Assembly: GCA_024278555.1 (NCBI GenBank)
Contig: JAJRSX010000123.1
Location: 1 to 14,728, forward strand
Direction: 5' to 3'
DNA from: a bacterium
Lineage (GTDB): Bacteria > CG2-30-53-67 > CG2-30-70-394
DNA length: 14,728 nt
Translations under genes and position numbers: made by a program
Notes under the pieces: generated by a model
The model's input: only the letters and a program-made list of their open reading frames with translations
What the model was told of the DNA's origin: nothing
The model's database searches: none
In this document: piece after piece, positions 1-6,927 of the stretch
Layout of the letters: every line of letters starts with the position of its first letter
Position numbering within the stretch: the stretch's first letter is position 1

Positions 1-87
1 AGGAGGCCGCTCTCCTCGCGAGCTCAGGTTCTAACCTGGCTCAATGCTAACCACGGGCTCGGAGCCCACAAGCAAAGGAGAGCGACC
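1..87 (+). other. 5' flank of IS110-type remnant with two small inverted repeats
   Basis: This is non-coding sequence just upstream of the transposase remnant. Two stem-loops can be drawn. The first pairs AGGAG (1-5) with CTCCT (12-16). The second is longer: GAGC (20-23) and CAGGTT (25-30) pair with AACCTG (33-38) and GGCTC (39-42 using GCTC), with one bulged T at 24. GGGCTC-G-GAGCCC at 55-67 is a further dyad. In the IS110 group the non-coding left end upstream of the recombinase gene encodes the structured bridge RNA. This flank could therefore be the 3' part of such an RNA, but the window starts inside it and I cannot show that. Confidence 0.3.
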
Positions 88-177
88 ATGAAGCAGGCTA
101 CCACGCAGACGATCGGAGTGGACGTGAGCGACCGGAAGAGCCGGATTTCGTCTCGGGGTCGGTTCTTTACCTTATAG
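88..177 (+). pseudogene. IS110-family transposase, N-terminal fragment only
   Basis: An ATG at 88 has a well-placed AAGGAG (75-80, 7 nt spacer). It opens a 29-codon frame ending in TAG at 175-177. Residues 8-18 read TIGVDVSDRKS, which is the start of the RuvC-like DEDD domain of IS110/IS1111 transposases. D12 would be the first catalytic Asp. The family resemblance stops at about residue 20. The rest (SSRGRFFTL) looks unrelated and runs into repeat-rich spacer. A full IS110 transposase is roughly 300-400 residues, so this is a severely truncated remnant that cannot be active. The good ribosome-binding site suggests the truncation is fairly recent. Assignment rests on a short motif, so confidence is moderate. 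Confidence 0.55.
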
Positions 178-382
178 CTTCACCCCACCCGCGACACCCC
201 AGCTCCCGTTCTCTACTCTCTGCGTCTCCCGCCCCTTCGCATCTCTGCGTGGAAATCCCACTCGGCACCAACCCCAGCCACACCACCTGAGGATGCCCAG
301 CCCCCGGGTCTCCCCTCTTTGCCTCTTTGCGTTGAGCGGTTCCCCCTCCGCCCCCTTCGTGGTCTTGCCCCGCTGACCGCCC
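178..382. repeat. Repeat-rich spacer (CTCTGCGT / CTCTTTGC / CCTTCGTGG type)
   Basis: This is the spacer between the IS110 remnant and the 3' end of the DUF255 gene. It holds CTCTGCGT at 218-225 and 243-250, two adjacent CTCTTTGC units at 315-330 followed by GTTGAGCGG, and CCTTCGTGGTCTTG near 354-367. The 12-mer CTCTGCGTCTCC at 218-229 recurs at 10489-10500. The CCTTCGTGG string belongs to the same sequence family as the nonamer arms at 12328-12540 and 14449-14608. No convincing ORF, promoter or terminator is visible. The pyrimidine-rich strand opens long frames in several registers, but these have low-complexity Pro/Arg/Ser composition and are artefacts. Confidence 0.5.
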
Positions 383-2407
383 CTACCCGAGCGCCCGTTC
401 CAGCTCCTCCCAGGTGGTCATCGGCGGGGAGCAGGTGTGGTGGCGACAGAGGTAGGCGGTGAGCTTGCCCCCCTGCGCCTCCTTGCCGGCGGCGATGGCG
501 CCGGCCACCGGGGGGTCGCACGGGAGGTGGCAGAGGGCGCGGTGGGGCAGGTGGAGCTGGGCGAGGTGGCGGGCCCAGTCCCGGCGCGCGGCGGGCTCGC
601 CCACCAGGGTGATCTCCGGGGGCGGGTCGAGGGCGGGGGCGACGCAGGCGAGCAGGCCGCCGTAGGCGACCGGCTGGGCGGCCATGGAGCCGGAGTGGTG
701 GGCCAGAGTTGCCTCCGCCGCGCCGCCCAGGCGTACATCGTCGGTGAACGGTACGAGGCGCAGGAGCAGGGTACACGCCGCCGCCGCCCCCGAGGGGATC
801 GACTGGTCGTGGCCGGCGCGTGGCCGGTGGACGAGGGGGTCCTGGCCGCCACCGGTGAGGTAGAAGCCGCCCCCGTCGCCGGCATAGAAGCGGTCGACGA
901 TCGCCCGGCCGAGGCCGGTGGCGCGCGCCAAAAAACGACCCTCGCCGGTCGCCTCGTAGAGGTCGAGGTAGGCAACACCGAGGTAGGCGTAGTCGTCCAG
1001 GACGCCGTCGTGGCGCGGAGCGCCATCGGTCCAGCAACGGTAGAGGTGGCCGTCGCGCCAACACCCATCCCACAGGAAGTCGCCGCTCTCCACCGCCATC
1101 GCCACCGCCCAGTCGAGGTCGAGGCAGATGCCGGCGCGGGAGCAAGCGGAGATCGCCATGCCGTTCCAGCTACAGATGATCTTGGTGTCGGTGGCCGGCG
1201 GGGTGCGCTCTCCACGGGCGGCGAGCAGCCGCTCACGGCCGCGCGCCAGCAGCCCGTCGAGGGCCGCCGTCGACATCCCCACCTCCGCCGCCACCTCGCC
1301 GGTGGGGCGCGCCAGGTAGAGGATGTTCTTGCCCTCCCAGTTGCCCGCCTCGCTCACCCCGTAGCAACGGCAGAAGGGGTCGGCGTCGGCGCCGAGGAGC
1401 GCCTCCACCTCGCTTCGCTGCCAGACGTAGTAGCGCCCCTCCTCACCCTCGCTGTCGGCGTCCTGGCTGGCGTAGAAGCCGCCGCCCGGGTGCAGGAGGT
1501 CGCGCTGGAGGTAGCGGAGGGTCCCCTCCACCACCCCGGCGTAACCCCGCTTTCCGGTCGCCTGGTACGCCTCCAGGTAGAGGGAGGCGAGGAGGCCGTT
1601 GTCGTAGAGCATCTTCTCGAAGTGGGGGACGAGCCACAGCTCGTCGGTGGAGTAGCGGGCAAAGCCGCCGCCGAGGTGGTCGTAGATGCCGCCGGAGGCC
1701 ATCGCGTCGAGGGTGAGCAGGGCGAGTTCGCGCGGCCGGCCAACCGTGCGCAAGAGCAGGGTGAGACAGGCGGTCTGGGGAAACTTCGGGGCGCCGCCGA
1801 CGCCGCCGTGGACCGGGTCGACGTGGGTGGTGCTCTCCTCCACCGCGCGCGCCACCAGCCCCGTGTCGAGGTCGCCGCGCGGCGCCGCCGCCTCCATCTC
1901 GCCGAGGGCCGCCACCACCCGGCCGCCGTCCGCCGCCGCCTCCGCCGGTTGCTCCTGGTAGTGGCGTGCCACCCCGGCCAGAACCCGACGGAAGGAGGGG
2001 AGACCGTGGCGGTCGTCGGGGGGAAAGTAGGTGCCGCCGAAGAAGGGGGCGCCGGCGGGGGTGAGGAACATGGTCAGGGGCCAGCCGCCGCCGCGCCGGG
2101 TGAGGAGCTGCAGGGCGGTCTGGTAGAGCTGATCGAGGTCCGGCCGCTCCTCGCGATCGACCTTGATGCAGACAAAGTGGTCGTTCATGAAGCGGGCGGT
2201 CTCCTCGTCCTCGAACGACTCGTGGGCCATCACGTGACACCAGTGACAGGCGGCGTAGCCGATGGAAAGCAGGATCGGCCGGTCGAGCTCCCGCGCCGCC
2301 GCCAGGGCCGCCTCCCCCCACGACCGCCACGCCACCGGGTTGTGGGCATGCTGAAGGAGATAGGGGCTGGTCTCGTGGATCAGGTCATTGGTAAAGATGG
2401 TGGTCAT
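383..2407 (-). CDS. Thioredoxin-domain DUF255 protein (YyaL/SSP411 family)
   Basis: The protein has 674 residues, the usual size of this family. The N-terminal part (about 10-160) is a thioredoxin-like domain with a CHWC redox motif at residues 54-57 in the family context ACHWCHVM. It is followed by the DREERPDLD and [11 protein letters not shown] blocks. The remaining ~500 residues form the alpha/alpha-toroid (epimerase/six-hairpin-like) part, with the family blocks [34 protein letters not shown] and SWNGMAISA. No signal peptide is seen, so it is probably cytoplasmic. The molecular function is not firmly known, and I give no gene symbol. The frame is open 27 codons further upstream. I chose ATG 2407 because GGAG (2413-2416) lies 5 nt before it and MTTIFTNDL is the typical N-terminus. 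It ends in TAG and is the last gene of the minus-strand run. Confidence 0.93.
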   Translation of the reverse strand: MTTIFTNDLIHETSPYLLQHAHNPVAWRSWGEAALAAARELDRPILLSIGYAACHWCHVMAHESFEDEETARFMNDHFVCIKVDREERPDLDQLYQTALQLLTRRGGGWPLTMFLTPAGAPFFGGTYFPPDDRHGLPSFRRVLAGVARHYQEQPAEAAADGGRVVAALGEMEAAAPRGDLDTGLVARAVEESTTHVDPVHGGVGGAPKFPQTACLTLLLRTVGRPRELALLTLDAMASGGIYDHLGGGFARYSTDELWLVPHFEKMLYDNGLLASLYLEAYQATGKRGYAGVVEGTLRYLQRDLLHPGGGFYASQDADSEGEEGRYYVWQRSEVEALLGADADPFCRCYGVSEAGNWEGKNILYLARPTGEVAAEVGMSTAALDGLLARGRERLLAARGERTPPATDTKIICSWNGMAISACSRAGICLDLDWAVAMAVESGDFLWDGCWRDGHLYRCWTDGAPRHDGVLDDYAYLGVAYLDLYEATGEGRFLARATGLGRAIVDRFYAGDGGGFYLTGGGQDPLVHRPRAGHDQSIPSGAAAACTLLLRLVPFTDDVRLGGAAEATLAHHSGSMAAQPVAYGGLLACVAPALDPPPEITLVGEPAARRDWARHLAQLHLPHRALCHLPCDPPVAGAIAAGKEAQGGKLTAYLCRHHTCSPPMTTWEELERALG

Positions 2408-2511
2408 GGGCGCTCCGGATCGAGGTGATCCCCGCACCCTGACAAGCGACGGACGACTGGGCACGGGCGACGGAGTCCTAGCCCCCAATCCTGACCACCG
2501 ACAGCCCTACA
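2408..2511. other. Spacer between lipoprotein gene and DUF255 gene
   Basis: This 104 nt gap lies between two minus-strand genes. Only the DUF255 ribosome-binding site (GGAG, 2413-2416) is clear. I see no convincing sigma-70 promoter and no stem followed by a T-run, so I cannot tell whether the two genes are cotranscribed. Confidence 0.4.
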
Positions 2512-3444
2512 TCAGCTGCCGAGGCAGTGGCGCAGCTCGAAGCTCTCCGGCAGGCCGGTGGAGATGGACCAGTCGAGGTCGACATCGCAGATCCCCCCCT
2601 CCACGGTGACATTGGCGTCGTTGCTCCCCTCGGGGAAGTCGACCACGAAGGTAATGTCGTCGCCGAAGGGGTCGATGTTGTTCGCCCGCAGCCGCAGCGT
2701 CCCCGCCTCGGGACGTCGAAGCGACTCGCCCGTGGAGGGGTCGACGCGCAGGTTGACCGAGCTGAAGTCGAGCCGCGGCTCCTTGATCAACATGAAGAAG
2801 TCGGGGAAGAAGGAGAGGTCGACCGTGCCCTCGCCGTCGAGGGTGATGATGTCGTCGGCGGCACGCAGGGTGGAGAGGGTCCACTGGGCGTCGGTGATGG
2901 TGATCAGGTCGTAGCCGAGGAAGCCGAGGCGGGCCTTGGTGGTGGCGACGCGCACCTTGTCGGTGCGGGTGTCGCCGAAGGACTTGGTAATGGCACCGCC
3001 CGCGTCCTCGAACTGGACGTAGAAGCGAAAGTCGTTGGGGCCGAAGTTCTGGGTCTGGACGATCCAGGCGCCCCGCTGGGCGAAGAGGCCGTCGGCGTCG
3101 CTGTCCTCGTCGTAGTTGAGCTTCCACTCGCCCACGTCGATCTCCAGAGAGCTGGTACCCACGGGGGCGGCGTCGGCCCCCTCCTGGAGGACGGCAAAGT
3201 AGCGGGCGCTGGAGGTCACCAGCTCGACGCTCGCCACCGCCGCCTGGGCGTCACCCGCCACCAGTTGATCGTGGAACGAGGTGTCGTTGACGCTCACCGT
3301 CAGGGTCGGCGGCGGCTCGCTGGTGAATGGTGACAGGGCCCCGGAGGTCTCGCTGGAACCACCACCGCCGCCGCCGCCACAGGCAGCCGCCACCGTTGCC
3401 AGGACCACAGCACCGAACCGCAACCACTTACCAAAGGTCACCAT
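2512..3444 (-). CDS. Putative lipoprotein of unknown function
   Basis: The protein has 310 residues. Residues 1-21 form a lipoprotein signal peptide: a basic start (GKWLR), the hydrophobic stretch FGAVVLATVAAA, then Cys22 as the lipidation site. Seven glycines follow directly (23-29, encoded by four GGC and three GGT), then a Ser/Pro-rich linker to about residue 50. No Asp follows the Cys, so by the E. coli rule it would go to the outer membrane. The rest is acidic and beta-rich, with blocks such as GEWKLNYDEDSDADG. Near the end are two cysteines (in GGICDVD and LRHCLGS) that could form a disulphide. I recognise no domain. The start is secure: AAGGAGG lies 6 nt before the ATG. It lies 225 nt downstream of mlaD on the same strand, but nothing in it ties it to lipid transport. 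It ends in TGA. Confidence 0.82.
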   Translation of the reverse strand: MVTFGKWLRFGAVVLATVAAACGGGGGGGSSETSGALSPFTSEPPPTLTVSVNDTSFHDQLVAGDAQAAVASVELVTSSARYFAVLQEGADAAPVGTSSLEIDVGEWKLNYDEDSDADGLFAQRGAWIVQTQNFGPNDFRFYVQFEDAGGAITKSFGDTRTDKVRVATTKARLGFLGYDLITITDAQWTLSTLRAADDIITLDGEGTVDLSFFPDFFMLIKEPRLDFSSVNLRVDPSTGESLRRPEAGTLRLRANNIDPFGDDITFVVDFPEGSNDANVTVEGGICDVDLDWSISTGLPESFELRHCLGS

Positions 3445-3669
3445 TTCCGCCTCCTTGCTTCACAGAGAATGTAGCGCCGACCGGGGACTAGGCCGCGGGC
3501 GGCGTGATGCATCTGTGACTTATCGCCGGGAGGGGGTAATCCCTTCAGCCACGATCCGGCGCCGCAGGGCGCCGGCCAGGACGACGCACAGGCGAAGTGG
3601 CGGCGGTGCGTCGGTCTACTTCAGGAGCCCCGCCGGCAGGATGCCGAGGAGGTCCTTCAGATCCTCATC
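3445..3669. other. mlaD-to-lipoprotein spacer
   Basis: The 225 nt between these minus-strand genes divide into two parts. The part nearest mlaD (3616-3669) continues the mlaD frame and is described separately. The rest holds a perfect hairpin at 3556-3575 and the lipoprotein ribosome-binding site (AAGGAGG in minus sense, about 3451-3457). No strong promoter is evident. TACATT in minus sense near 3470-3475 is a possible but weak -10. Confidence 0.35.
3556..3575. repeat. Perfect 8-bp hairpin downstream of mlaD
   Basis: CCGGCGCC (3556-3563), loop GCAG, GGCGCCGG (3568-3575) is a perfect inverted repeat. It lies 41 nt beyond the second in-frame TAG after mlaD. No run of T follows on either strand, so it is not a classical intrinsic terminator. 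It could still stabilise the 3' end of the mla transcript or act together with Rho. Confidence 0.4.
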
Positions 3670-3672
3670 CTA
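3616..3672 (-). other. In-frame continuation of mlaD beyond its TAG stop (17 codons, then second TAG)
   Basis: Directly after the mlaD TAG (3670-3672) the same frame reads DEDLKDLLGILPAGLLK and then TAG at 3616-3618. Fifteen of the 17 codons end in G or C, matching the coding bias of the neighbours. The peptide is a plausible amphipathic C-terminal helix. From memory, MCE proteins of Geobacter-like bacteria end in a glycine-rich strand followed by F-x-D-D/E-D-L-K-x-L-L-G. That would make this the original C-terminus and the first TAG an inserted nonsense codon (GAG to TAG would do it) or a readthrough site. Confidence 0.5.
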
Positions 3673-5187
3673 GAAGGTCACCCCACCGCCGAGGAAGGCG
3701 GAGGCGACCTCGTCGTTGAGCGGGTTGTCGTAACCGGCGGTGAGGAAGAGGTGGGTAAAGAGGTCCCAGCGCGCCTTCGCCTTCAGGTGGGGGCTGGAGC
3801 CGGGGGTGTTGTCGCCGTCGAAGTCGTAGGCGTCGAGCGACAGGCGCAGGCGATCGTCGGCGAGGTAGTAGTCGGCACCGGCACCGAAGGTGTTCTCCTT
3901 CAGGCCGATGCGCAGGGCGGCGTTGTCGATCCGCTGGGCGATCTGGGCGGAGAACTGGACGTTGCCGCTCTTCTCCCGGTGCTCCTCGCTGACCACCGTC
4001 TGGGTGACGTCGGTGGGGAAAAAGTCCGAGCCCGCGCCGCTGCCGGTGTTGGTGATCTTCCGCACCTCGGTGGTGCGATGGATGGTCTCGTCACCGTTGG
4101 CCGGGGAGACAACCTCGAAGAGGTATGACTTCGTCTTACTCGGTGCGAGGGTGAGGGTGAAGATGCCGCGGCTATCCCCGCGGTCCACCAGCGACTCCCC
4201 CTCGAAGCTCACGTAGGTGCGGTAGCGGTCCCGCTTGGCGAGAAACTTGTCAATCTTGTCCAGCGCCGTGTTCAGCTTGTCCACGGTGGTCTCGTCGTTC
4301 ACCAGACGGCCGATGGTGCCGTGGCCCTCGTCCACCTTCTGGGCGACCCGGCCGAGGGCGGCGAAGGTGGTGTCGGCGCTCTGTGCCGCCCTCTGCGCCG
4401 AGTCGATGGTGGACTTCACCCCGGCGCGGTTCTCGGCGATCACCACCTGCAGGGCGTTCACCGTGCGGTCGAAGTCCTCACCCCACTTGGGCAGGTTGTC
4501 GCGGGTGTAGCCGGTGACCGAGCGGAGGTTGGCGACCGTCTCGGTCACCCCGGCGGCGTTGGTGGCGGTGAGCTTGTCGAGGCGGGTGGCAAGGGAGTCG
4601 AGGTGGGTGATGATGGAGTCGACCCGCTGGTCGTTGCGCGCCACGATCGTCTTCACGTTGGCGGTCAGGTCGCGCATGTTCGCCAGGATCGCCTGAAGGT
4701 TCGCCTTCCCCTCCTCGCTGCCGAAGGCCTCGGCCAGGGAGCCGGTGATCTTGCTGAAATCGGTGGCAAGCGTGCCGAGGGAGATGAGGAGCTCGTCGAG
4801 GGACTTCTGGCTGATCGACTCACCGATCGTCTGACCCGCCATGAGGCGGTGGGCCCAGTCCTTGCCCGGGATGATCGCCAGGTACTTCTCCCCCAGCATC
4901 CCCTCGGTGCGCAGCTCGGCGCGTGAATCCCCGGGGATAAGGGTGTCAGGCTGGACGCGCAGGGTGAGACGCGCCCTGCCCTCCTCCAGGTCGATCTTCT
5001 CCACCTGCCCCACCTTCACCCCGGCGATGCGCACCGGCGCCTTCTCCTCCAGGCCGTCGACGGTGTCGAAGCGTACCCTGAGCTCATAGCCCTCGGTCAC
5101 CTCCCCCTTCTCGAGCTGGGTAGAGAGGACAAAGAGCAACACCCCCACGAGGAGGACGAAGAAGCCGACCTTGGTTTCGAGATTCAC
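3670..5187 (-). CDS. mlaD: MlaD/MCE-family periplasmic lipid-transport protein
   Basis: The protein has 505 residues and is the substrate-binding MCE component of an Mla-type phospholipid ABC transporter. It is anchored in the inner membrane by one N-terminal helix (about 8-22, in VGFFVLLVGVLLFVL). The MCE domain covers about residues 33-110 (GYELRVRFDTVDGL, APVRIAGVKVGQVEKI, GEKYLAIIPG). Residues of about 120-320 are helical and coiled-coil-like. The last ~175 residues alternate like beta strands and look barrel-like, ending SAFLGGGVTF. This is much longer than E. coli MlaD (about 180 residues) but typical of long MCE proteins elsewhere. The start is GTG, chosen because GGGGAG (5194-5199) lies 6 nt upstream and the anchor begins there. 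It follows mlaF after 24 nt. The stop is TAG, with a coding-like continuation beyond it (see 3616-3672). Confidence 0.9.
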   Translation of the reverse strand: MNLETKVGFFVLLVGVLLFVLSTQLEKGEVTEGYELRVRFDTVDGLEEKAPVRIAGVKVGQVEKIDLEEGRARLTLRVQPDTLIPGDSRAELRTEGMLGEKYLAIIPGKDWAHRLMAGQTIGESISQKSLDELLISLGTLATDFSKITGSLAEAFGSEEGKANLQAILANMRDLTANVKTIVARNDQRVDSIITHLDSLATRLDKLTATNAAGVTETVANLRSVTGYTRDNLPKWGEDFDRTVNALQVVIAENRAGVKSTIDSAQRAAQSADTTFAALGRVAQKVDEGHGTIGRLVNDETTVDKLNTALDKIDKFLAKRDRYRTYVSFEGESLVDRGDSRGIFTLTLAPSKTKSYLFEVVSPANGDETIHRTTEVRKITNTGSGAGSDFFPTDVTQTVVSEEHREKSGNVQFSAQIAQRIDNAALRIGLKENTFGAGADYYLADDRLRLSLDAYDFDGDNTPGSSPHLKAKARWDLFTHLFLTAGYDNPLNDEVASAFLGGGVTF

Positions 5188-5211
5188 CCCATACTCCCCG
5201 GTAGCTCGGGC

Positions 5212-5994
5212 CTAGCGGCCCGCCTGCGCCTCCGCGTGGTCGTCGTCAGTGGGGCGATGTTCGCACACATCGCCCCGTGCGTTGAGAAATTCCTGCAACA
5301 GGGGCTCCGGGTTGGCACACACCTCGGCGGGGGAGCCCACCGCCACCATTCGACTCTCCGCAAGAAAGGCGATGGAATCGGCCATCTCCAGGGCGCTCTT
5401 CACGTCGTGGGTGACGATCACCACGGTGGAATCGAGCTCCTCCTTGGCGCGCGCGATCAGCCGGTTGATGTGCACCGTGGTGAGGGGGTCGAGGCCGGTG
5501 GTCGGCTCGTCGTAGAGGATGATCTCCGGATCCATGATCGTCGCCCGCGCCAACCCGACCCGCTTCTGCATGCCGCCGGAGAGCTCCGCCGGCATCTTCT
5601 CCTCGATCCCCGACAGCTCCACCCGCTCCAGCTCCCGCGCCACCCGGGCGGGGATCTCCGATTTGTCGCACAGGTGGTTCTCCAACAGGCCGAAGGCGAG
5701 GTTGTCGTAGACGCTCATCGAGTCAAAGAGGGCGGAGTTCTGAAAGACGAAGCCGAACCGGTGCATGAACGGCTCACGCGCCCGGCCGGAAAGATCGGTG
5801 ATGTCCTGCCCCTCCAGATAGACCCGGCCGCTATCCGGCTTGAGCAGCCCGACGATGTGCTTCAACAGGACCGACTTGCCGGTACCGCTCGGCCCGAGGA
5901 TCACCGTCGTGTTCCCCTTCTCGATGGTCAGGTCGATGTCCTTAAAGACCACCTGACCACCGAACGCCTTGCTGATCTTCTCCAGTCGGATCAT
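5212..5994 (-). CDS. mlaF: MlaF, ATPase of the Mla lipid ABC transporter
   Basis: The protein has 260 residues and is a cytoplasmic ABC ATPase that powers lipid movement through MlaE. All catalytic elements are visible: Walker A GPSGTGKS (34-41), Q-loop Gln85 in FGFVFQ, signature LSGGMQKR (138-145), Walker B IILYDE (158-163, Glu163 catalytic), D-loop around GLDP, and switch His196 in VTHD. The form GGMQKRVGLAR is characteristic of the MlaF/TTG2A group. The ATG overlaps the mlaE stop by 4 nt (ATGA), so translation is probably coupled. mlaD follows after 24 nt. The last ~20 residues (CEHRPTDDDHAEAQAGR) are a polar tail with no motif I recognise. It ends in TAG. Confidence 0.96.
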   Translation of the reverse strand: MIRLEKISKAFGGQVVFKDIDLTIEKGNTTVILGPSGTGKSVLLKHIVGLLKPDSGRVYLEGQDITDLSGRAREPFMHRFGFVFQNSALFDSMSVYDNLAFGLLENHLCDKSEIPARVARELERVELSGIEEKMPAELSGGMQKRVGLARATIMDPEIILYDEPTTGLDPLTTVHINRLIARAKEELDSTVVIVTHDVKSALEMADSIAFLAESRMVAVGSPAEVCANPEPLLQEFLNARGDVCEHRPTDDDHAEAQAGR

Positions 5995-6737
5995 CGGCCA
6001 AAGAGGAGGGAGGTGAGGATGTAGTCGGCCACCAGGATGAGGACCGAGGAGTAGACCACCGCCTGGGTCGTCGCCCGCCCTACCCCGGCGGCACCACCGC
6101 GGGCGCGCATCCCAAAGCTACAGCTCACCACCGACAAGACCAGGCCGAAGACCGCCGACTTGATCAGACCGTTGGCCATGTCGCTGAAGGCGACGAACTG
6201 GATGGTCTTGTTGATATAGAGGGTGGAGTTGATCCCCAATAGCTTCACCGCCACCAGGTAGCCGCCGAGGATGCCGATAAAATCGGAGAGGACCACCAGC
6301 ATCGGCAGGGTGAGGATGGTGGCCACCACCCGCGGCACCAGGAGGTAGTGGATCGGGTTCACCGCCATCGTGTACATGGCGTCGATCTGCTCGGTCACCC
6401 GCATGGTGCCGAGCTCCGCCGCCATCAGGGAGCCGGCGCGCGCGGTGACCATGAGACCGGCAAGCACCGGACCGAGCTCCCGCAGGACCGACAGGGCGAC
6501 CACCGTCCCCACCAGGGACTCGGCGCCGAAGCGGGCGAAGCCGTTGTACGACTGGAGGGCCAGGACCATGCCGGTAAACAGGCCGGTGAGGAGGACAACA
6601 AAGGTGGAGTTCACCCCCACCACCTCCATTTGGCGCAAGAGGTTGCGCAGCCGCCACGGCCGCCTCGGCAGCCAGCGGACGAGATTAAGGAGGAGCATCC
6701 CCATCTCCCCCGCCGCCTCCAAGAGGCCAAGGCTCAA
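5991..6737 (-). CDS. mlaE: MlaE, permease of the Mla lipid ABC transporter
   Basis: The protein is 248 residues from the first canonical start, a TTG at 6737. It is an inner-membrane permease that pairs with MlaF and MlaD. It has the MlaE family blocks: QMEVVGVNS, FTGMVLALQ, ALSVLRELGPVLAGLMVTARAGS, MAAELGTMRVTEQIDAM, and FGMRARGGAAGVGRATTQAVV near the C-terminus. About five hydrophobic segments are visible. The TTG has no usable ribosome-binding site. In the same frame further upstream the sequence reads VVVEQIGR into LSLGLLEAAGE, which resembles the usual MlaE N-terminus. A strong GAGGAGG (6773-6779) sits 8 nt before an ATC at 6764, so the true protein is probably 9 residues longer (end 6764). 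It overlaps mlaF by 4 nt and is the first gene of the mla group. It ends in TGA. Confidence 0.93.
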   Translation of the reverse strand: MSLGLLEAAGEMGMLLLNLVRWLPRRPWRLRNLLRQMEVVGVNSTFVVLLTGLFTGMVLALQSYNGFARFGAESLVGTVVALSVLRELGPVLAGLMVTARAGSLMAAELGTMRVTEQIDAMYTMAVNPIHYLLVPRVVATILTLPMLVVLSDFIGILGGYLVAVKLLGINSTLYINKTIQFVAFSDMANGLIKSAVFGLVLSVVSCSFGMRARGGAAGVGRATTQAVVYSSVLILVADYILTSLLFGR

Positions 6738-6761
6738 CCGGCCTATCTGTTCGACGACGAC

Positions 6762-6779
6762 GATGGCGTGGTCCTCCTC
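6762..6779 (-). promoter_or_regulatory. Strong RBS pointing to a non-canonical AUC start for mlaE
   Basis: Read on the minus strand, GAGGAGG (6779-6773) is followed by 8 nt and then ATC (6764-6762), in frame with mlaE. No ATG, GTG or TTG lies at usable spacing from this site. The next canonical start, TTG 6737, is 35 nt beyond the end of the GAGGAGG. Either mlaE starts at AUC (rare, comparable to the AUU of infC), or an ATG has mutated, or a sequencing error is present. Confidence 0.5.
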
Positions 6780-6841
6780 AATGCTCCGGCGCGGACTGTA
6801 CGGTGGCGGAGGCGACGGGACAACCGGAAGACGACCGGAAG

Positions 6842-6927
6842 AGGGTAGGAACCGGCCCCCACCGGCGATCCGCGCGCCGCGCGGCGAACCCTTGGCCGCC
6901 GTTCGCGGGCAAGCCCGCTCCTACCCT
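6842..6927. repeat. REP/BIME-like inverted pair between alr and mlaE
   Basis: The element is bounded by a perfect 9-bp inverted repeat, AGGGTAGGA (6842-6850) and TCCTACCCT (6919-6927). The right unit contains the hairpin GCGGGC-AA-GCCCGC (6905-6918) followed by TCCTAC. The strings GCGGGCAAGCCCGC and TCCTAC match the core of REP sequences known in Pseudomonas and relatives, which are mobilised by RAYT proteins. The left unit is a weaker copy with ACCGGC repeated at 6851-6856 and 6861-6866. The alr stop codon (TAG, 6921-6923 in plus coordinates) is inside the right unit. No RAYT gene is in the window. Confidence 0.6.

Noticed and set aside
437-2428. Long plus-strand frame of 663 codons opposite the DUF255 gene
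   Set aside because: It is the antisense shadow of a gene with unmistakable family motifs. Its translation is Gly/Ala/Val/Arg-rich low complexity and it lacks a ribosome-binding site.
3556-3575. Hairpin after mlaD as an intrinsic terminator
   Set aside because: The stem is perfect but no T-run follows on either strand.
3670-3672. Pyrrolysine recoding of the mlaD TAG
   Set aside because: TAG ends seven of the 12 genes here, which does not fit a recoded amber codon. MCE proteins are not known pyrrolysine proteins.
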